Source: Marinibacterium profundimaris (GTDB lineage: Bacteria > Pseudomonadota > Alphaproteobacteria > Rhodobacterales > Rhodobacteraceae). From it: DNA of 64,000 bases. The position numbers and the translations under genes are program-made. The DNA lies in the NCBI RefSeq assembly GCF_002210095.1, contig NZ_AQQR01000001.1:310001-374000 (forward strand), given 5' to 3'. The notes under the pieces were generated by a model. The model ran no database searches. It was not told where the DNA came from and saw only the letters and a list, made by a program, of their open reading frames with translations. This document shows positions 16,231 through 24,238 of the stretch, piece after piece; position 1 is the first letter of the stretch, and every line of letters starts with the position of its first letter.

Positions 16231-16755
16231 TCAGCCGAGCACGCCGATTGTAAGGTTCTGGTACATCCCCCACAGCGCCGTGACGAAGATCGAGAGCGTC
16301 CCGATCATCTGGGTATGCAGCCGGTGTCGCAGCAACCGCTTGCACAGCACCTCCCCCATCAGCCCGTCGCGGCGGATGTGCCGCGCGGTCCGCAGGCTCA
16401 GCAGTGCCACCACCGACATCGGCAACGCCAGCAGGAACACCGCCTGGGCGAATTCCACCGCGTAGAGGAAGCCCAGCATCGCCAGCCCCGACAGCACGAA
16501 ACAGCCGAACCCCAGCAGCCACAGCCCCGACACCTCTCCGATATAGAGCAGCCGGTTCACATAGACACGGGCGATCGCGTCCAGGTCCTCTGCCGCCTGC
16601 CCGCCCGCACGGCGCGCGCGGACGATCATGTCGTAGGGGATGCCCATCACCCAGTGGCTTGCCGAGGACCAGACCACCGCCAGCACGATCCAGAACCACA
16701 GGTTCGAGAACGAGCGCATGTCGATCAGCTCGAAAATTGCCTTGTACCAGTCCAC
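16231..16755 (-). CDS. Integral membrane protein of Rhodobacteraceae, often labelled 'component of SufBCD complex'
   Basis: This 174-residue protein has about four transmembrane helices: LWFWIVLAVVWSSASHWVMG, a central pair around GLWLLGFGCFVLSGLAMLGF and AVFLLALPMSVVALLSL, and a C-terminal one near TLSIFVTALWGMYQ. Database entries I recall for this family carry the name 'component of SufBCD complex', but nothing in the sequence supports an Fe-S assembly role and no suf genes are present. Its stop is about 30 bp before the mfd start, so it may be co-transcribed with mfd. Confidence 0.78.
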   Translation of the reverse strand: MDWYKAIFELIDMRSFSNLWFWIVLAVVWSSASHWVMGIPYDMIVRARRAGGQAAEDLDAIARVYVNRLLYIGEVSGLWLLGFGCFVLSGLAMLGFLYAVEFAQAVFLLALPMSVVALLSLRTARHIRRDGLMGEVLCKRLLRHRLHTQMIGTLSIFVTALWGMYQNLTIGVLG

Positions 16756-16957
16756 TACCCGATCACACCGTCTGCCTGTTGAACCGCCCGCCCGTCCGGC
16801 GCCGCGGCGCGCCTGCCTGGGTAGAGCCCCGTCATGCCACCGCCCATGCCCGAGCGCAAGGCGCGCCCCTGTCGCGCCTCAGGCCCCCGACACCGCCATC
16901 TTGCCGCCGCCCGCATTCCATGCGACCCAAGACAGATCCTGACATCCGAGGTCCGCC

Positions 16958-17950
16958 ATGATCCCAACGCTCGCGTCCTTTCCCGCCACCCGCCTGCGCC
17001 GCGCCCGCCAGACACCTGCCATTCGCGGCCTGGTGCGGGAAAACACGCTCAAGGCCGAGGATCTGATCTGGCCCGTCTTCGTCCGCGACGGCGAAGGGAT
17101 CGAAGAGCCGGTCCCCTCCATGCCTGGTGTCGTGCGACATTCGGTCGACCGCGTGGCCGAGGCCGCGCGCCGCGCCTTTGACCTGGGCGTGCCGGCGATC
17201 TGCATCTTTCCCTATACCGCGCAAGAGGCGCGGACCGAGGATTGCGCCATGGCCTGGTCGCCCGACAACATCGCCAACCGCGCGATCCGCGCGATCAAGG
17301 CTGCCGTGCCCGAGATGGCGGTGATGACGGACGTGGCGCTCGATCCCTACAACATCAATGGCCATGACGGCTTTGTCGTGGACGGGGAAATCGTGAACGA
17401 CCGCACCGTCGAGGCGCTGGTCAAGATGTCGCTGGCTCAGGCCGATGCCGGCGCGGACATCATCGGCCCGTCGGACATGATGGACGGCCGCATCGGCGCG
17501 ATCCGCACCGCGCTGGAGGCGGCGGGCCACCAGCGGGTGATGATCCTGTCCTACGCGGCGAAATATGCCTCGGCCTTCTATGGCCCGTTCCGCGATGCGG
17601 TGGGGGCGTCGGGGGCGCTGACGGGGGACAAGAACACCTACCAGATGGATCCGGCCAATTCGGACGAGGCCCTGCGCCTGGTGGCCCGCGACCTGTCCGA
17701 GGGCGCCGACATGGTCATGGTGAAGCCGGGCCTGCCCTACCTGGACATCTGCCGGCGGGTAAAGGACCAGTTCGGCGCGCCGACCTTCGCCTATCAGGTG
17801 TCGGGCGAATACGCGATGATCATGGCCGCGGCCCAGAACGGCTGGATCGACGGCGACAAGGTGATGGTGGAAAGCCTGCTGGCATTCAAGCGCGCAGGCT
17901 GCGACGGGATCCTGACCTATTTCGCGCCGAAAGTGGCCCCGCTTCTTTAG
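16958..17950 (+). CDS. hemB: Delta-aminolevulinic acid dehydratase (porphobilinogen synthase)
   Basis: This 330-residue enzyme condenses two 5-aminolevulinate molecules to porphobilinogen in tetrapyrrole synthesis. Both Schiff-base lysines are visible: Lys202 in SYAAKYAS and Lys256 in VMVKPGLPYLD. The active-site metal loop reads VALDPYNINGHDG, in which the three Cys of zinc-dependent enzymes are replaced by Asp/Asn/Gly-type residues. This is the magnesium/metal-independent variant known from Rhodobacter and other bacteria. It is transcribed alone. Confidence 0.97.
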   Translation: MIPTLASFPATRLRRARQTPAIRGLVRENTLKAEDLIWPVFVRDGEGIEEPVPSMPGVVRHSVDRVAEAARRAFDLGVPAICIFPYTAQEARTEDCAMAWSPDNIANRAIRAIKAAVPEMAVMTDVALDPYNINGHDGFVVDGEIVNDRTVEALVKMSLAQADAGADIIGPSDMMDGRIGAIRTALEAAGHQRVMILSYAAKYASAFYGPFRDAVGASGALTGDKNTYQMDPANSDEALRLVARDLSEGADMVMVKPGLPYLDICRRVKDQFGAPTFAYQVSGEYAMIMAAAQNGWIDGDKVMVESLLAFKRAGCDGILTYFAPKVAPLL

Positions 17951-18247
17951 GCCCGCGTCTCTGGGCCCGCGTATTGGGATCGTCATCCCGCCCTCTTCTG
18001 GCCTGCACATGCCCGGCCCGCACATGCCCGGCCGGCAAGACATCGCGCGCAGCCGCGACGGCGGCTTGGAAAAATTGCGTGACCCGGCCCCGCCTGCGCG
18101 GGTCCGACCCAGGCCGATCCTGCCCCGACAAGCGTGAACAGAAGGTTAACCCTCCTTTGTAACGCATTGAAATTCCATCTGCCGCCTGATGTCCCACGCG
18201 TGGGACATGCCGACCGGCATGGCCCCGCCTTCCCGATTCGTCGGGTC
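17951..18247. other. Intergenic region with direct repeat and palindrome
   Basis: The approximately 375 bp between hemB and the lipoprotein gene hold a tandem 14-bp direct repeat (GCACATGCCCGGCC at 18005-18018 and 18020-18033), an 18-bp palindrome (18190-18207) and the promoter at 18248-18276. No ORF or RNA gene is apparent. Confidence 0.6.
18190..18207. promoter_or_regulatory. Perfect 18-bp palindrome, candidate activator site
   Basis: TGTCCCACGCGTGGGACA is an exact palindrome with no spacer. It sits about 85 bp upstream of the predicted transcription start of the SYLF lipoprotein, a typical activator position. Its size and symmetry resemble LuxR/TraR-type boxes and formally fit TGT-N12-ACA (the PpsR/CrtJ pattern), but the inner bases do not clearly match either. 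Confidence 0.5.
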
Positions 18248-18276
18248 GTGACACCTTGGGGCCTTCGCGGTATAAT
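18248..18276 (+). promoter_or_regulatory. Near-consensus sigma70 promoter of the SYLF lipoprotein gene
   Basis: GTGACA (18248-18253) and TATAAT (18271-18276) are separated by 17 bp. That is 5 of 6 and 6 of 6 consensus matches, the best promoter in the window. The predicted start near 18283 leaves a leader of about 44 nt. Confidence 0.65.
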
Positions 18277-18326
18277 CCACGACAAGGCCGGCAAACGGTC
18301 AGATCAGGCATATCGAGGCACGACAC

Positions 18327-18902
18327 ATGAGCAGCCCCCCCTTCACCCGCGCCACCCGGCGCGGTTTCATCCTTTCCGCGCTCGCTGGGACCGGCCTGAC
18401 GGCCGCCTGCGGCAACGGCGTCGGCTCCACCGGCGACATCGAGATCGACGCGCGCGTCGACGCGACGCTGAACGAGCTTTATACCCAGTATCCCAACACG
18501 ATCGAGATCGCCGAGAAATCCGTCGGCATGCTGGTCATGCCGCTGGTGACCGAGGCCAGCTTCTGGGTCGGCGGCGGTTATGGCCGCGGCGCGCTGCGCG
18601 TGGGCGGGGCGACGGTGGATTACTATTCCACCGCCAAGGCCAGCGCCGGGGTGCAGTTCGGGGCGCAGCAATATGCCCATGTGCTGTTCTTCATGACCCA
18701 GGCCGCGCTGAACGAGTTCCGCCGCTCCGCCGGCTGGACCGTGAGCGCGGATGTCGAATATGTCCTGCTCGACAAGGGCGACGGGCTCTCGGCCGACAGC
18801 AACACCCTGCGCGCGCCGATCCTGGCCGCCGTCTTCGGCCGGGCCGGGCTGCTGGTGGGCGCCTCGCTGGAAGGCGCGAAATACACGCGGATCATTCCCT
18901 GA
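18327..18902 (+). CDS. SYLF/Ysc84-domain lipoprotein
   Basis: This 191-residue secreted protein has a twin-arginine-like start (TRRGFILSALAGTG) followed by a lipobox LTAAC, with Cys about residue 25 as the acylated residue. The rest is a SYLF (DUF500/Ysc84) lipid-binding domain: AEKSVGMLVMPLVTEASFWVGGGYGRGAL and the later QAALNEFRRSAGWTV. In bacteria this domain is usually periplasmic or membrane-associated and its role is unclear. The strong promoter and upstream palindrome suggest tight regulation. It converges on the dehydrogenase gene, with repeat copy B between them. Confidence 0.88.
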   Translation: MSSPPFTRATRRGFILSALAGTGLTAACGNGVGSTGDIEIDARVDATLNELYTQYPNTIEIAEKSVGMLVMPLVTEASFWVGGGYGRGALRVGGATVDYYSTAKASAGVQFGAQQYAHVLFFMTQAALNEFRRSAGWTVSADVEYVLLDKGDGLSADSNTLRAPILAAVFGRAGLLVGASLEGAKYTRIIP

Positions 18903-18935
18903 CCAACCCGCGCCGCGCGGGCTGATGCCGGGGTC

Positions 18936-18999
18936 GGGGGCGCTGCCCCCGTCCGGCCCTGCGGCCGGACTCCCCCGGAGGTATTTGGCCCAAGAAGAA
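18936..18999 (+). repeat. Dispersed GC-rich palindromic repeat, copy B
   Basis: It has the same parts as the copies at 248-308 and 44799-44858: a GGGGGCGCTGCCCCC hairpin, a GTCCGGCC/GGCCGGAC stem, the CTCCCCCGGAGGTATTTGG core and a trailing CAAGAAGAA. It lies between convergent genes and so could serve as a bidirectional transcript end here. Confidence 0.8.
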
Positions 19000-19011
19000 C
19001 GAGGGGCGCGC

Positions 19012-19884
19012 TCAGTCCAGGGCTTTGAGGCGCTTGAAGAGCGAGGACGTGTCCCAGCGGCCGCCGCCCATCTTCTGGACATCCTTGTAGAACTGATCGA
19101 CCAGCGCCGTGACCGGCAGGCTGGCGGCGATCTCGTCGGCGGTGTCGAGACAGATGCCGAGGTCCTTGCGCATCCAGTCGACCGCGAAGCCGTGGTCGAA
19201 ATGGTCGTCCAGCATCGTCTCGTAGCGGTTCGACATCTGCCAGGAGCCGGCGGCGCCCTGGCTGATCACCTCGACCACGTCGCGGCCGTCGAGCCCGGCC
19301 TTTTCCGCGAAATGCAGCGCCTCGGACAGGCCCTGGACCAGGCCCGCGATGGCGATCTGGTTGCACATCTTGGTCATCTGGCCCGCGCCGCTGTCGCCGA
19401 TGCGGCGGCAGGTGCGGGCATAGGCGGCAATGATCGGCTCGGCCCGGTCATAGGCGCCCTGGTCGCCGCCGCACATCACCGACAGCACGCCGTTTTCCGC
19501 CCCGGCCTGCCCGCCCGAGATCGGAGCGTCGACGAAGCTGATCTGCTTGTCATCCGCCGCCGAATAAAGCTCGCGCGTGACCTTGGCCGAAACCGTCGTG
19601 TGATCGACGAAGACCGTTCCGCCGGCCATGCCGGCAAAGGCGCCCTCGTCGCCCAGGCAGACGCCGCGCAGGTCGTCGTCATTGCCCACGCAGGACATCA
19701 CGAAATCCGCGCCTTCGGCCGCCTGCGCCGGGGTCTGCGCCATGGCGCCGCCATGTTCGGCGACCCAGGCCTCGGCCTTGGCGGCGGTGCGGTTGTAGAC
19801 CGTTACCTCGTGCCCCTTGGCCTGCAGGTGGCCGGCCATCGGATACCCCATCACGCCAAGCCCCAGAAATGTGACCTTTGCCAT
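19012..19884 (-). CDS. NAD(P)-dependent beta-hydroxyacid dehydrogenase (3-hydroxyisobutyrate dehydrogenase family)
   Basis: This 290-residue enzyme has an N-terminal Rossmann domain with GLGVMG (about residues 7-12) and the family signature FLGLGVMGYPMAGHL. The substrate-binding motif DAPISGGQAGAENG lies at about 117-130 and the catalytic Lys in GAGQMTKMCNQI (about 170). Members oxidise 3-hydroxyisobutyrate, tartronate semialdehyde, L-serine and similar acids. The substrate is not defined here because no valine- or glyoxylate-pathway genes are adjacent. ATG 19884 has GAGGGGAAA upstream and is preferred over the longer ORF. Confidence 0.9.
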   Translation of the reverse strand: MAKVTFLGLGVMGYPMAGHLQAKGHEVTVYNRTAAKAEAWVAEHGGAMAQTPAQAAEGADFVMSCVGNDDDLRGVCLGDEGAFAGMAGGTVFVDHTTVSAKVTRELYSAADDKQISFVDAPISGGQAGAENGVLSVMCGGDQGAYDRAEPIIAAYARTCRRIGDSGAGQMTKMCNQIAIAGLVQGLSEALHFAEKAGLDGRDVVEVISQGAAGSWQMSNRYETMLDDHFDHGFAVDWMRKDLGICLDTADEIAASLPVTALVDQFYKDVQKMGGGRWDTSSLFKRLKALD

Positions 19885-19966
19885 CCGCTTTCCCCTCGCT
19901 TTGGGCTGTTCTACATTGCCCGGGCACCCTATCAGGCGGGGCGCGGGTTTCAATCCGGAGGACCCT

Positions 19967-22429
19967 ATGGCAACGGTTTTTCGCTGGCTTCTCAGGCTGG
20001 CCGGCAGTCTTGTGGTGCTTATCGTGGCGGCAATCGCGATGGTCTATTACCTGGCCTCGCAATCCCTGCCCGATTACGATGACACGGTCGCGGTCGAGGG
20101 GCTGTCCGCCCCGGTCGAGATCGTGCGCGACAATGCGAATGTCCCCCATGTCTTCGGCGAGAGCGACGCGGATGTCTTCTTTGGCCTGGGCTATGCCCAT
20201 GCGCAGGACCGGCTCTGGCAGATGGTCACCATGCGGCGCGTGGTGCAGGGCCGGCTTTCCGAGGTCTTCGGCACGCGGACGGTCGAAACCGACAAGCTGA
20301 TGCGGCGGCTGGATCTGTATCGGCTGGCCTCGGAGTCGGTGGAGAACCAGGATCCCGGCACGCTGAGCGCGCTCGAGGCCTATGCCGCGGGGGTCAACGC
20401 ACGGCTGGCCGAGATCAACGACCGCGCCCTGGGCCGCGGCGCGCCCGAGATGTTCCTGTTCCGCTTTCCCGTGGCGCCCTGGCAGCCGGCCGACAGCATC
20501 GCCATGGTCAAGCTGATGGCGCTCACGCTGAGCGGACACCTGAGCAACGAGGTGCTGCGCGCGCGCACGGCGCTGATGCTGGACGACCCCGAAAGGCTGC
20601 GCGACATCATGCCCGACACGCCCGGCAACGGCACAGCCGCCCTGCCGGAATTCGCCAGCCTCTTCCCCGACCTGCCGCGCTATGCCGCCAATACCGCCGT
20701 CGATTACGGGCCGCTCTCGCCCTTCCCGAAAGAGGGGCTGGCCGGGGCGTCGAACGCCTGGTCGGCGGCGCCGAGCCGGTCGGCCTCGGGCGGCACGCTG
20801 CTGGCCAACGACCCGCACCTTGGCTTCACCGCGCCCTCCTACTGGTACCTCGCGCGGATCGAGCTGGAGACCGGCGGGGTCATCGGCGGCACCATTCCCG
20901 GCATCCCCGCGGTGCTGGTGGGCCGGACCGCGCGGCTGGGCTGGGGGCTGACCTCGTCCTACCTGGACGATCAGGATCTCTATATCGAGAAGCTCAATCC
21001 CGAGAACCCCGAGCAATACCTGACGCCTTCTGGCTACAAGCGGTTCGAAACGCGGCCCTCGATCATCCAGATCGCCAACGAGGCCCCGATCACGCTGACC
21101 CTGCGCTGGACCGAGAACGGCCCGGTGCTGCCGCCGACGCATTACAACCTCGGCACCGTCACGCCGCCGGGCCATGTGATGGCGCTGGCCTGGACGGCGC
21201 TCGACCCCGATGACACGACCCTGTCGGCGGCGATGGGGGTGATGCGCTCCGGATCGGTCGAAGAGGCGATCGCGGCGGCCGAGGGCTATATCGCGCCCTC
21301 GCAGAACCTGTCGCTGGCCGACCAGGAGACCATCGCCATGAAGACCATCGGCTGGGCGCCGCGCCGCGATGCGCGCAGCCGCAGCCAGGGGCGGCTGCCG
21401 TCCGAAGGCTGGCGGGCCGAGAACCGCTGGCTGGGGCGCGCGCCCTACGCGGCGAACCCGGAATTCGTCAGCCCGCGCGGCGGGATCATCGGCAATACCA
21501 ACAACAAGACGGTCGAGCGGCCGTTCCCCAACCATATCTCCTTCCTGTGGGGCGACACCCAGCGGATCCACCGCTGGGAACGGCTGATGCAGTCGCGCCA
21601 GGTCCATACCCGCGACAGTTTCGTCGAGGCCCAGCTGGACACGATCAGCTTCACCGCGCGGTCGCTTCTGCCGCTGATCGGCGCCGACCTGTGGTTCACC
21701 GGCGAGGCCGCGCCGGAGGGCACGCCCGAACGGCAACGGCAGATCGCCCTGTCGCTGCTGGCCGAGTGGAACGGCGAAATGAACGAACACATGCCCGAGC
21801 CGCTGATCTACGCGGCCTGGCTGCGCGCCCTGCAGGACCGGCTGATCCATGACGAGCTGGGCCAGCTGGCCGAGGAATTCGACCACGTGCAGCCGATCTT
21901 CATCGAGAGGGTCTACCGCGATATCGACGGCGCTTCGGCCTGGTGCAACGTGGTGCAGAGCGCCCCGACAGAGACCTGCACCGACATGGCGCGCATGGCG
22001 CTGGACGATGCGCTGGTGTGGATCGGCGACACCTACGGCACCAACCTCGAAACACTGCGCTGGGGCGACGCGCATCAGGCGACCCACGATCACCCGATCC
22101 TGGGCGACCTGCCCTTGCTGCGGTATTTCGTGAACGTGCGGCAATCGACCAGCGGTGGCGACAACACGCTGCAGCGCGGCCTGACCTCGGGCAGCGGGCC
22201 CGATCCGTTCCAGAACGTGCATGGCGCGGGCTATCGCGGGGTCTATGATTTCGCCGATCCCGACAGTTCGGTCTTCATCATCTCGACCGGGCAATCGGGC
22301 CATCCCCTGTCACGCCACTACGACGATCTTGCGCAGCTGTGGCGGCGGGGCGAATACATTCCGATGTCGCTGGACGCGGATCTGGCGCGGGCCGCCGCCG
22401 TCGGCATCACGCATCTGGAGCCGCGCTGA
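19967..22429 (+). CDS. Penicillin acylase family protein (Ntn amidohydrolase)
   Basis: This 820-residue precursor of the Ntn-hydrolase family includes penicillin, cephalosporin and AHL acylases. It has an N-terminal hydrophobic segment (about residues 5-30) that exports or anchors it. The alpha chain carries the HAQDRLWQM motif (about 75-83). Autocatalytic cleavage is expected before Ser262 in GASNAWS, exposing the nucleophile of the beta chain, with LLANDPHLGF following. The length fits this family, and the usual substrates are acylated amines, so quorum-signal degradation is possible but unproven. ATG 19967 has GGAGGA upstream. It is divergent from the dehydrogenase gene, with an 82-bp gap. 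Confidence 0.92.
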   Translation: MATVFRWLLRLAGSLVVLIVAAIAMVYYLASQSLPDYDDTVAVEGLSAPVEIVRDNANVPHVFGESDADVFFGLGYAHAQDRLWQMVTMRRVVQGRLSEVFGTRTVETDKLMRRLDLYRLASESVENQDPGTLSALEAYAAGVNARLAEINDRALGRGAPEMFLFRFPVAPWQPADSIAMVKLMALTLSGHLSNEVLRARTALMLDDPERLRDIMPDTPGNGTAALPEFASLFPDLPRYAANTAVDYGPLSPFPKEGLAGASNAWSAAPSRSASGGTLLANDPHLGFTAPSYWYLARIELETGGVIGGTIPGIPAVLVGRTARLGWGLTSSYLDDQDLYIEKLNPENPEQYLTPSGYKRFETRPSIIQIANEAPITLTLRWTENGPVLPPTHYNLGTVTPPGHVMALAWTALDPDDTTLSAAMGVMRSGSVEEAIAAAEGYIAPSQNLSLADQETIAMKTIGWAPRRDARSRSQGRLPSEGWRAENRWLGRAPYAANPEFVSPRGGIIGNTNNKTVERPFPNHISFLWGDTQRIHRWERLMQSRQVHTRDSFVEAQLDTISFTARSLLPLIGADLWFTGEAAPEGTPERQRQIALSLLAEWNGEMNEHMPEPLIYAAWLRALQDRLIHDELGQLAEEFDHVQPIFIERVYRDIDGASAWCNVVQSAPTETCTDMARMALDDALVWIGDTYGTNLETLRWGDAHQATHDHPILGDLPLLRYFVNVRQSTSGGDNTLQRGLTSGSGPDPFQNVHGAGYRGVYDFADPDSSVFIISTGQSGHPLSRHYDDLAQLWRRGEYIPMSLDADLARAAAVGITHLEPR

Positions 22430-22584
22430 CCAGGCTCCAGCGGGGTCGCGCGGGGCCGGGACGATCCGGCCGGAGGCGCGGTCGCATCCCCCTGACCGTG
22501 TCGTCTCGCGCGGGGTCATCATCAGAACAGAACGGATGGCAGATTGGCGGCACGGTCCCTCGCACGGGGGCCGCGCCGTCCTGA

Positions 22585-23856
22585 TCACAGCGCGGCGTAG
22601 CGGCGCGCCTGTTTCTCGGTCCAGCGGACGCGGATGGTGAACCCCTCGTCGGTCTGGTCTTCCGACAGGATGACGTCTTGCTCGAACAGCCATGCCCGGC
22701 GGCGCCCGTCCTCGAAGGTCAGGTGCAGTTCGTCCTCGAACCGCCGGCCGACCAGCGCGGTGGCCACGGCCTGAAGCAGCACGTCCAGCCCCTCGCCCGT
22801 CAGCGCCGAGATCGGATAGACATGCTCGTCCCGCGCGGCGCGGGCGATGGCGGCCTCCCGGCCGTCCTCGTCCAGCTGGTCGATCTTGTTCCAGACTTCG
22901 AACATGGGCCGGTCGTCCGCGACGCCCAGATCGGCGAGTATGGTGGCCACGTCGGCGGCCTGCTCATCCGTCTCTTCATGCGAGATATCGCGGACATGCA
23001 GGATCAGGTCGGCGCCCAGGACTTCCTCCAGCGTGGCGCGGAAGGCGGCGACCAGCTCGGTCGGCAGGTCCGAGATGAAGCCCACCGTGTCCGACAGGAT
23101 CACCTCGGGCCCGTCGGGCAGCGCGACGCGGCGCATAGTGGGATCGAGCGTGGCAAAGAGCATGTCCTTGGCCATCACGTCGGCCCCGGTGAGACGGTTG
23201 AACAGCGTGGACTTGCCCGCGTTCGTATAGCCCACCAGCGCGACGATCGGGTACGGCACCTTGGCCCGCGCGGCGCGATGCAGCGTGCGGGTCCTGACGA
23301 CCTTGTCCAGCTGCCGCTGCAGGCGCACCAGCTGTTCGTCGATGGCGCGGCGGTCGGCCTCGATCTGGGTCTCGCCCGGACCGCCGACAAACCCCAGCCC
23401 GCCACGCTGGCGTTCCAGATGGGTCCAGGCGCGGACAAGCCGCGTACGCTGATAGCTCAGCGCCGCCATTTCCACCTGCAACACGCCCTCGCGCGTCGCC
23501 GCGCGATCGGAAAAGATTTCAAGGATCAGCCCGGTGCGGTCGAGGATCTTTACCTTCCACTCCCGTTCCAGGTTGCGCTGCTGGACCGGCGACAGCGGGC
23601 CGTCGACAAGCACCAGCTCGGCATCGGCCTCCTTGATGCGCTGCTTGAGTTCTTCGACCTTGCCGGTGCCGAACAGCAGCCCGGGATGGGGACGGGCCAG
23701 GCGCACGATCTCGGACCCGACCACGTCGAGGTCGGGCAAGGCCCGTGCCAGCGACACGGCCTCCTCCAGCGCGGGCCCGGCGACCCGGCGTTCGGGATCG
23801 CTTTTAAGTTCCGGATGGAGGACCCAGGCCCGGGTCTTCCTCCGCTCATGTTCCAT
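22585..23856 (-). CDS. hflX: GTPase HflX
   Basis: This 423-residue ribosome-associated GTPase splits or rescues stalled ribosomes. It has an N-terminal HflX domain with a Gly-rich hinge (GGLGFVGGPGETQIE) and a G domain with G1 GYTNAGKST, G3 DTVGF and G4 NKID. The start ATG overlaps the hfq stop (TGATG), so the two are translationally coupled as in many proteobacteria. The TTG one codon earlier could also initiate. The convergent penicillin acylase ends about 150 bp away. Confidence 0.96.
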   Translation of the reverse strand: MEHERRKTRAWVLHPELKSDPERRVAGPALEEAVSLARALPDLDVVGSEIVRLARPHPGLLFGTGKVEELKQRIKEADAELVLVDGPLSPVQQRNLEREWKVKILDRTGLILEIFSDRAATREGVLQVEMAALSYQRTRLVRAWTHLERQRGGLGFVGGPGETQIEADRRAIDEQLVRLQRQLDKVVRTRTLHRAARAKVPYPIVALVGYTNAGKSTLFNRLTGADVMAKDMLFATLDPTMRRVALPDGPEVILSDTVGFISDLPTELVAAFRATLEEVLGADLILHVRDISHEETDEQAADVATILADLGVADDRPMFEVWNKIDQLDEDGREAAIARAARDEHVYPISALTGEGLDVLLQAVATALVGRRFEDELHLTFEDGRRRAWLFEQDVILSEDQTDEGFTIRVRWTEKQARRYAAL

Positions 23857-24095
23857 CAAGAGGCGTCTTCGCCCTCATAGAGGTTGATCGGCTGTGCCGG
23901 CATGATGGTCGAAATCGCGTGCTTGTAAACAAGCTGCGATTGGCCGTCGCGGCGCAAGAGGACGCAGAAGTTGTCAAACCATGTAATAACGCCCTGAAGC
24001 TTCACCCCGTTGATCAGGAAAATCGTGACCGGAACCTTGGTCTTGCGGACATGGTTGAGGAATGCGTCCTGCAGATTCTGTCTGTCGGAAGCCAT
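23856..24095 (-). CDS. hfq: RNA chaperone Hfq
   Basis: This 79-residue Sm-like protein forms the hexamer that pairs small RNAs with mRNAs. The Sm1 motif ([21 protein letters not shown]) and Sm2 motif ([12 protein letters not shown], with the YKHAIST loop) are both intact. The C-terminal tail is short ([12 protein letters not shown]), as usual in alphaproteobacteria. It is co-transcribed with hflX. A gap of about 140 bp from trkH leaves room for its own promoter. It is functionally relevant to the candidate sRNA at 1632-1708. Confidence 0.98.
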   Translation of the reverse strand: MASDRQNLQDAFLNHVRKTKVPVTIFLINGVKLQGVITWFDNFCVLLRRDGQSQLVYKHAISTIMPAQPINLYEGEDAS

Positions 24096-24238
24096 ATTGG
24101 GAAATACTCGCCCTTGTTCTTGTGTTTCTTATATGCGCTGCAACCTACATACGGCGCTTGCACCGGAGTATGTCTGCGCCATTCGGGAACTTCCACCCCA
24201 AAACGGGACCGTGACCGCTCGCATAACCTCGGGTTGCG

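Noticed and set aside
12939-16253. 1104-residue plus-strand ORF covering mfd
   Set aside because: It is His/Arg/Gln-rich shadow coding; mfd on the minus strand has all expected helicase motifs.
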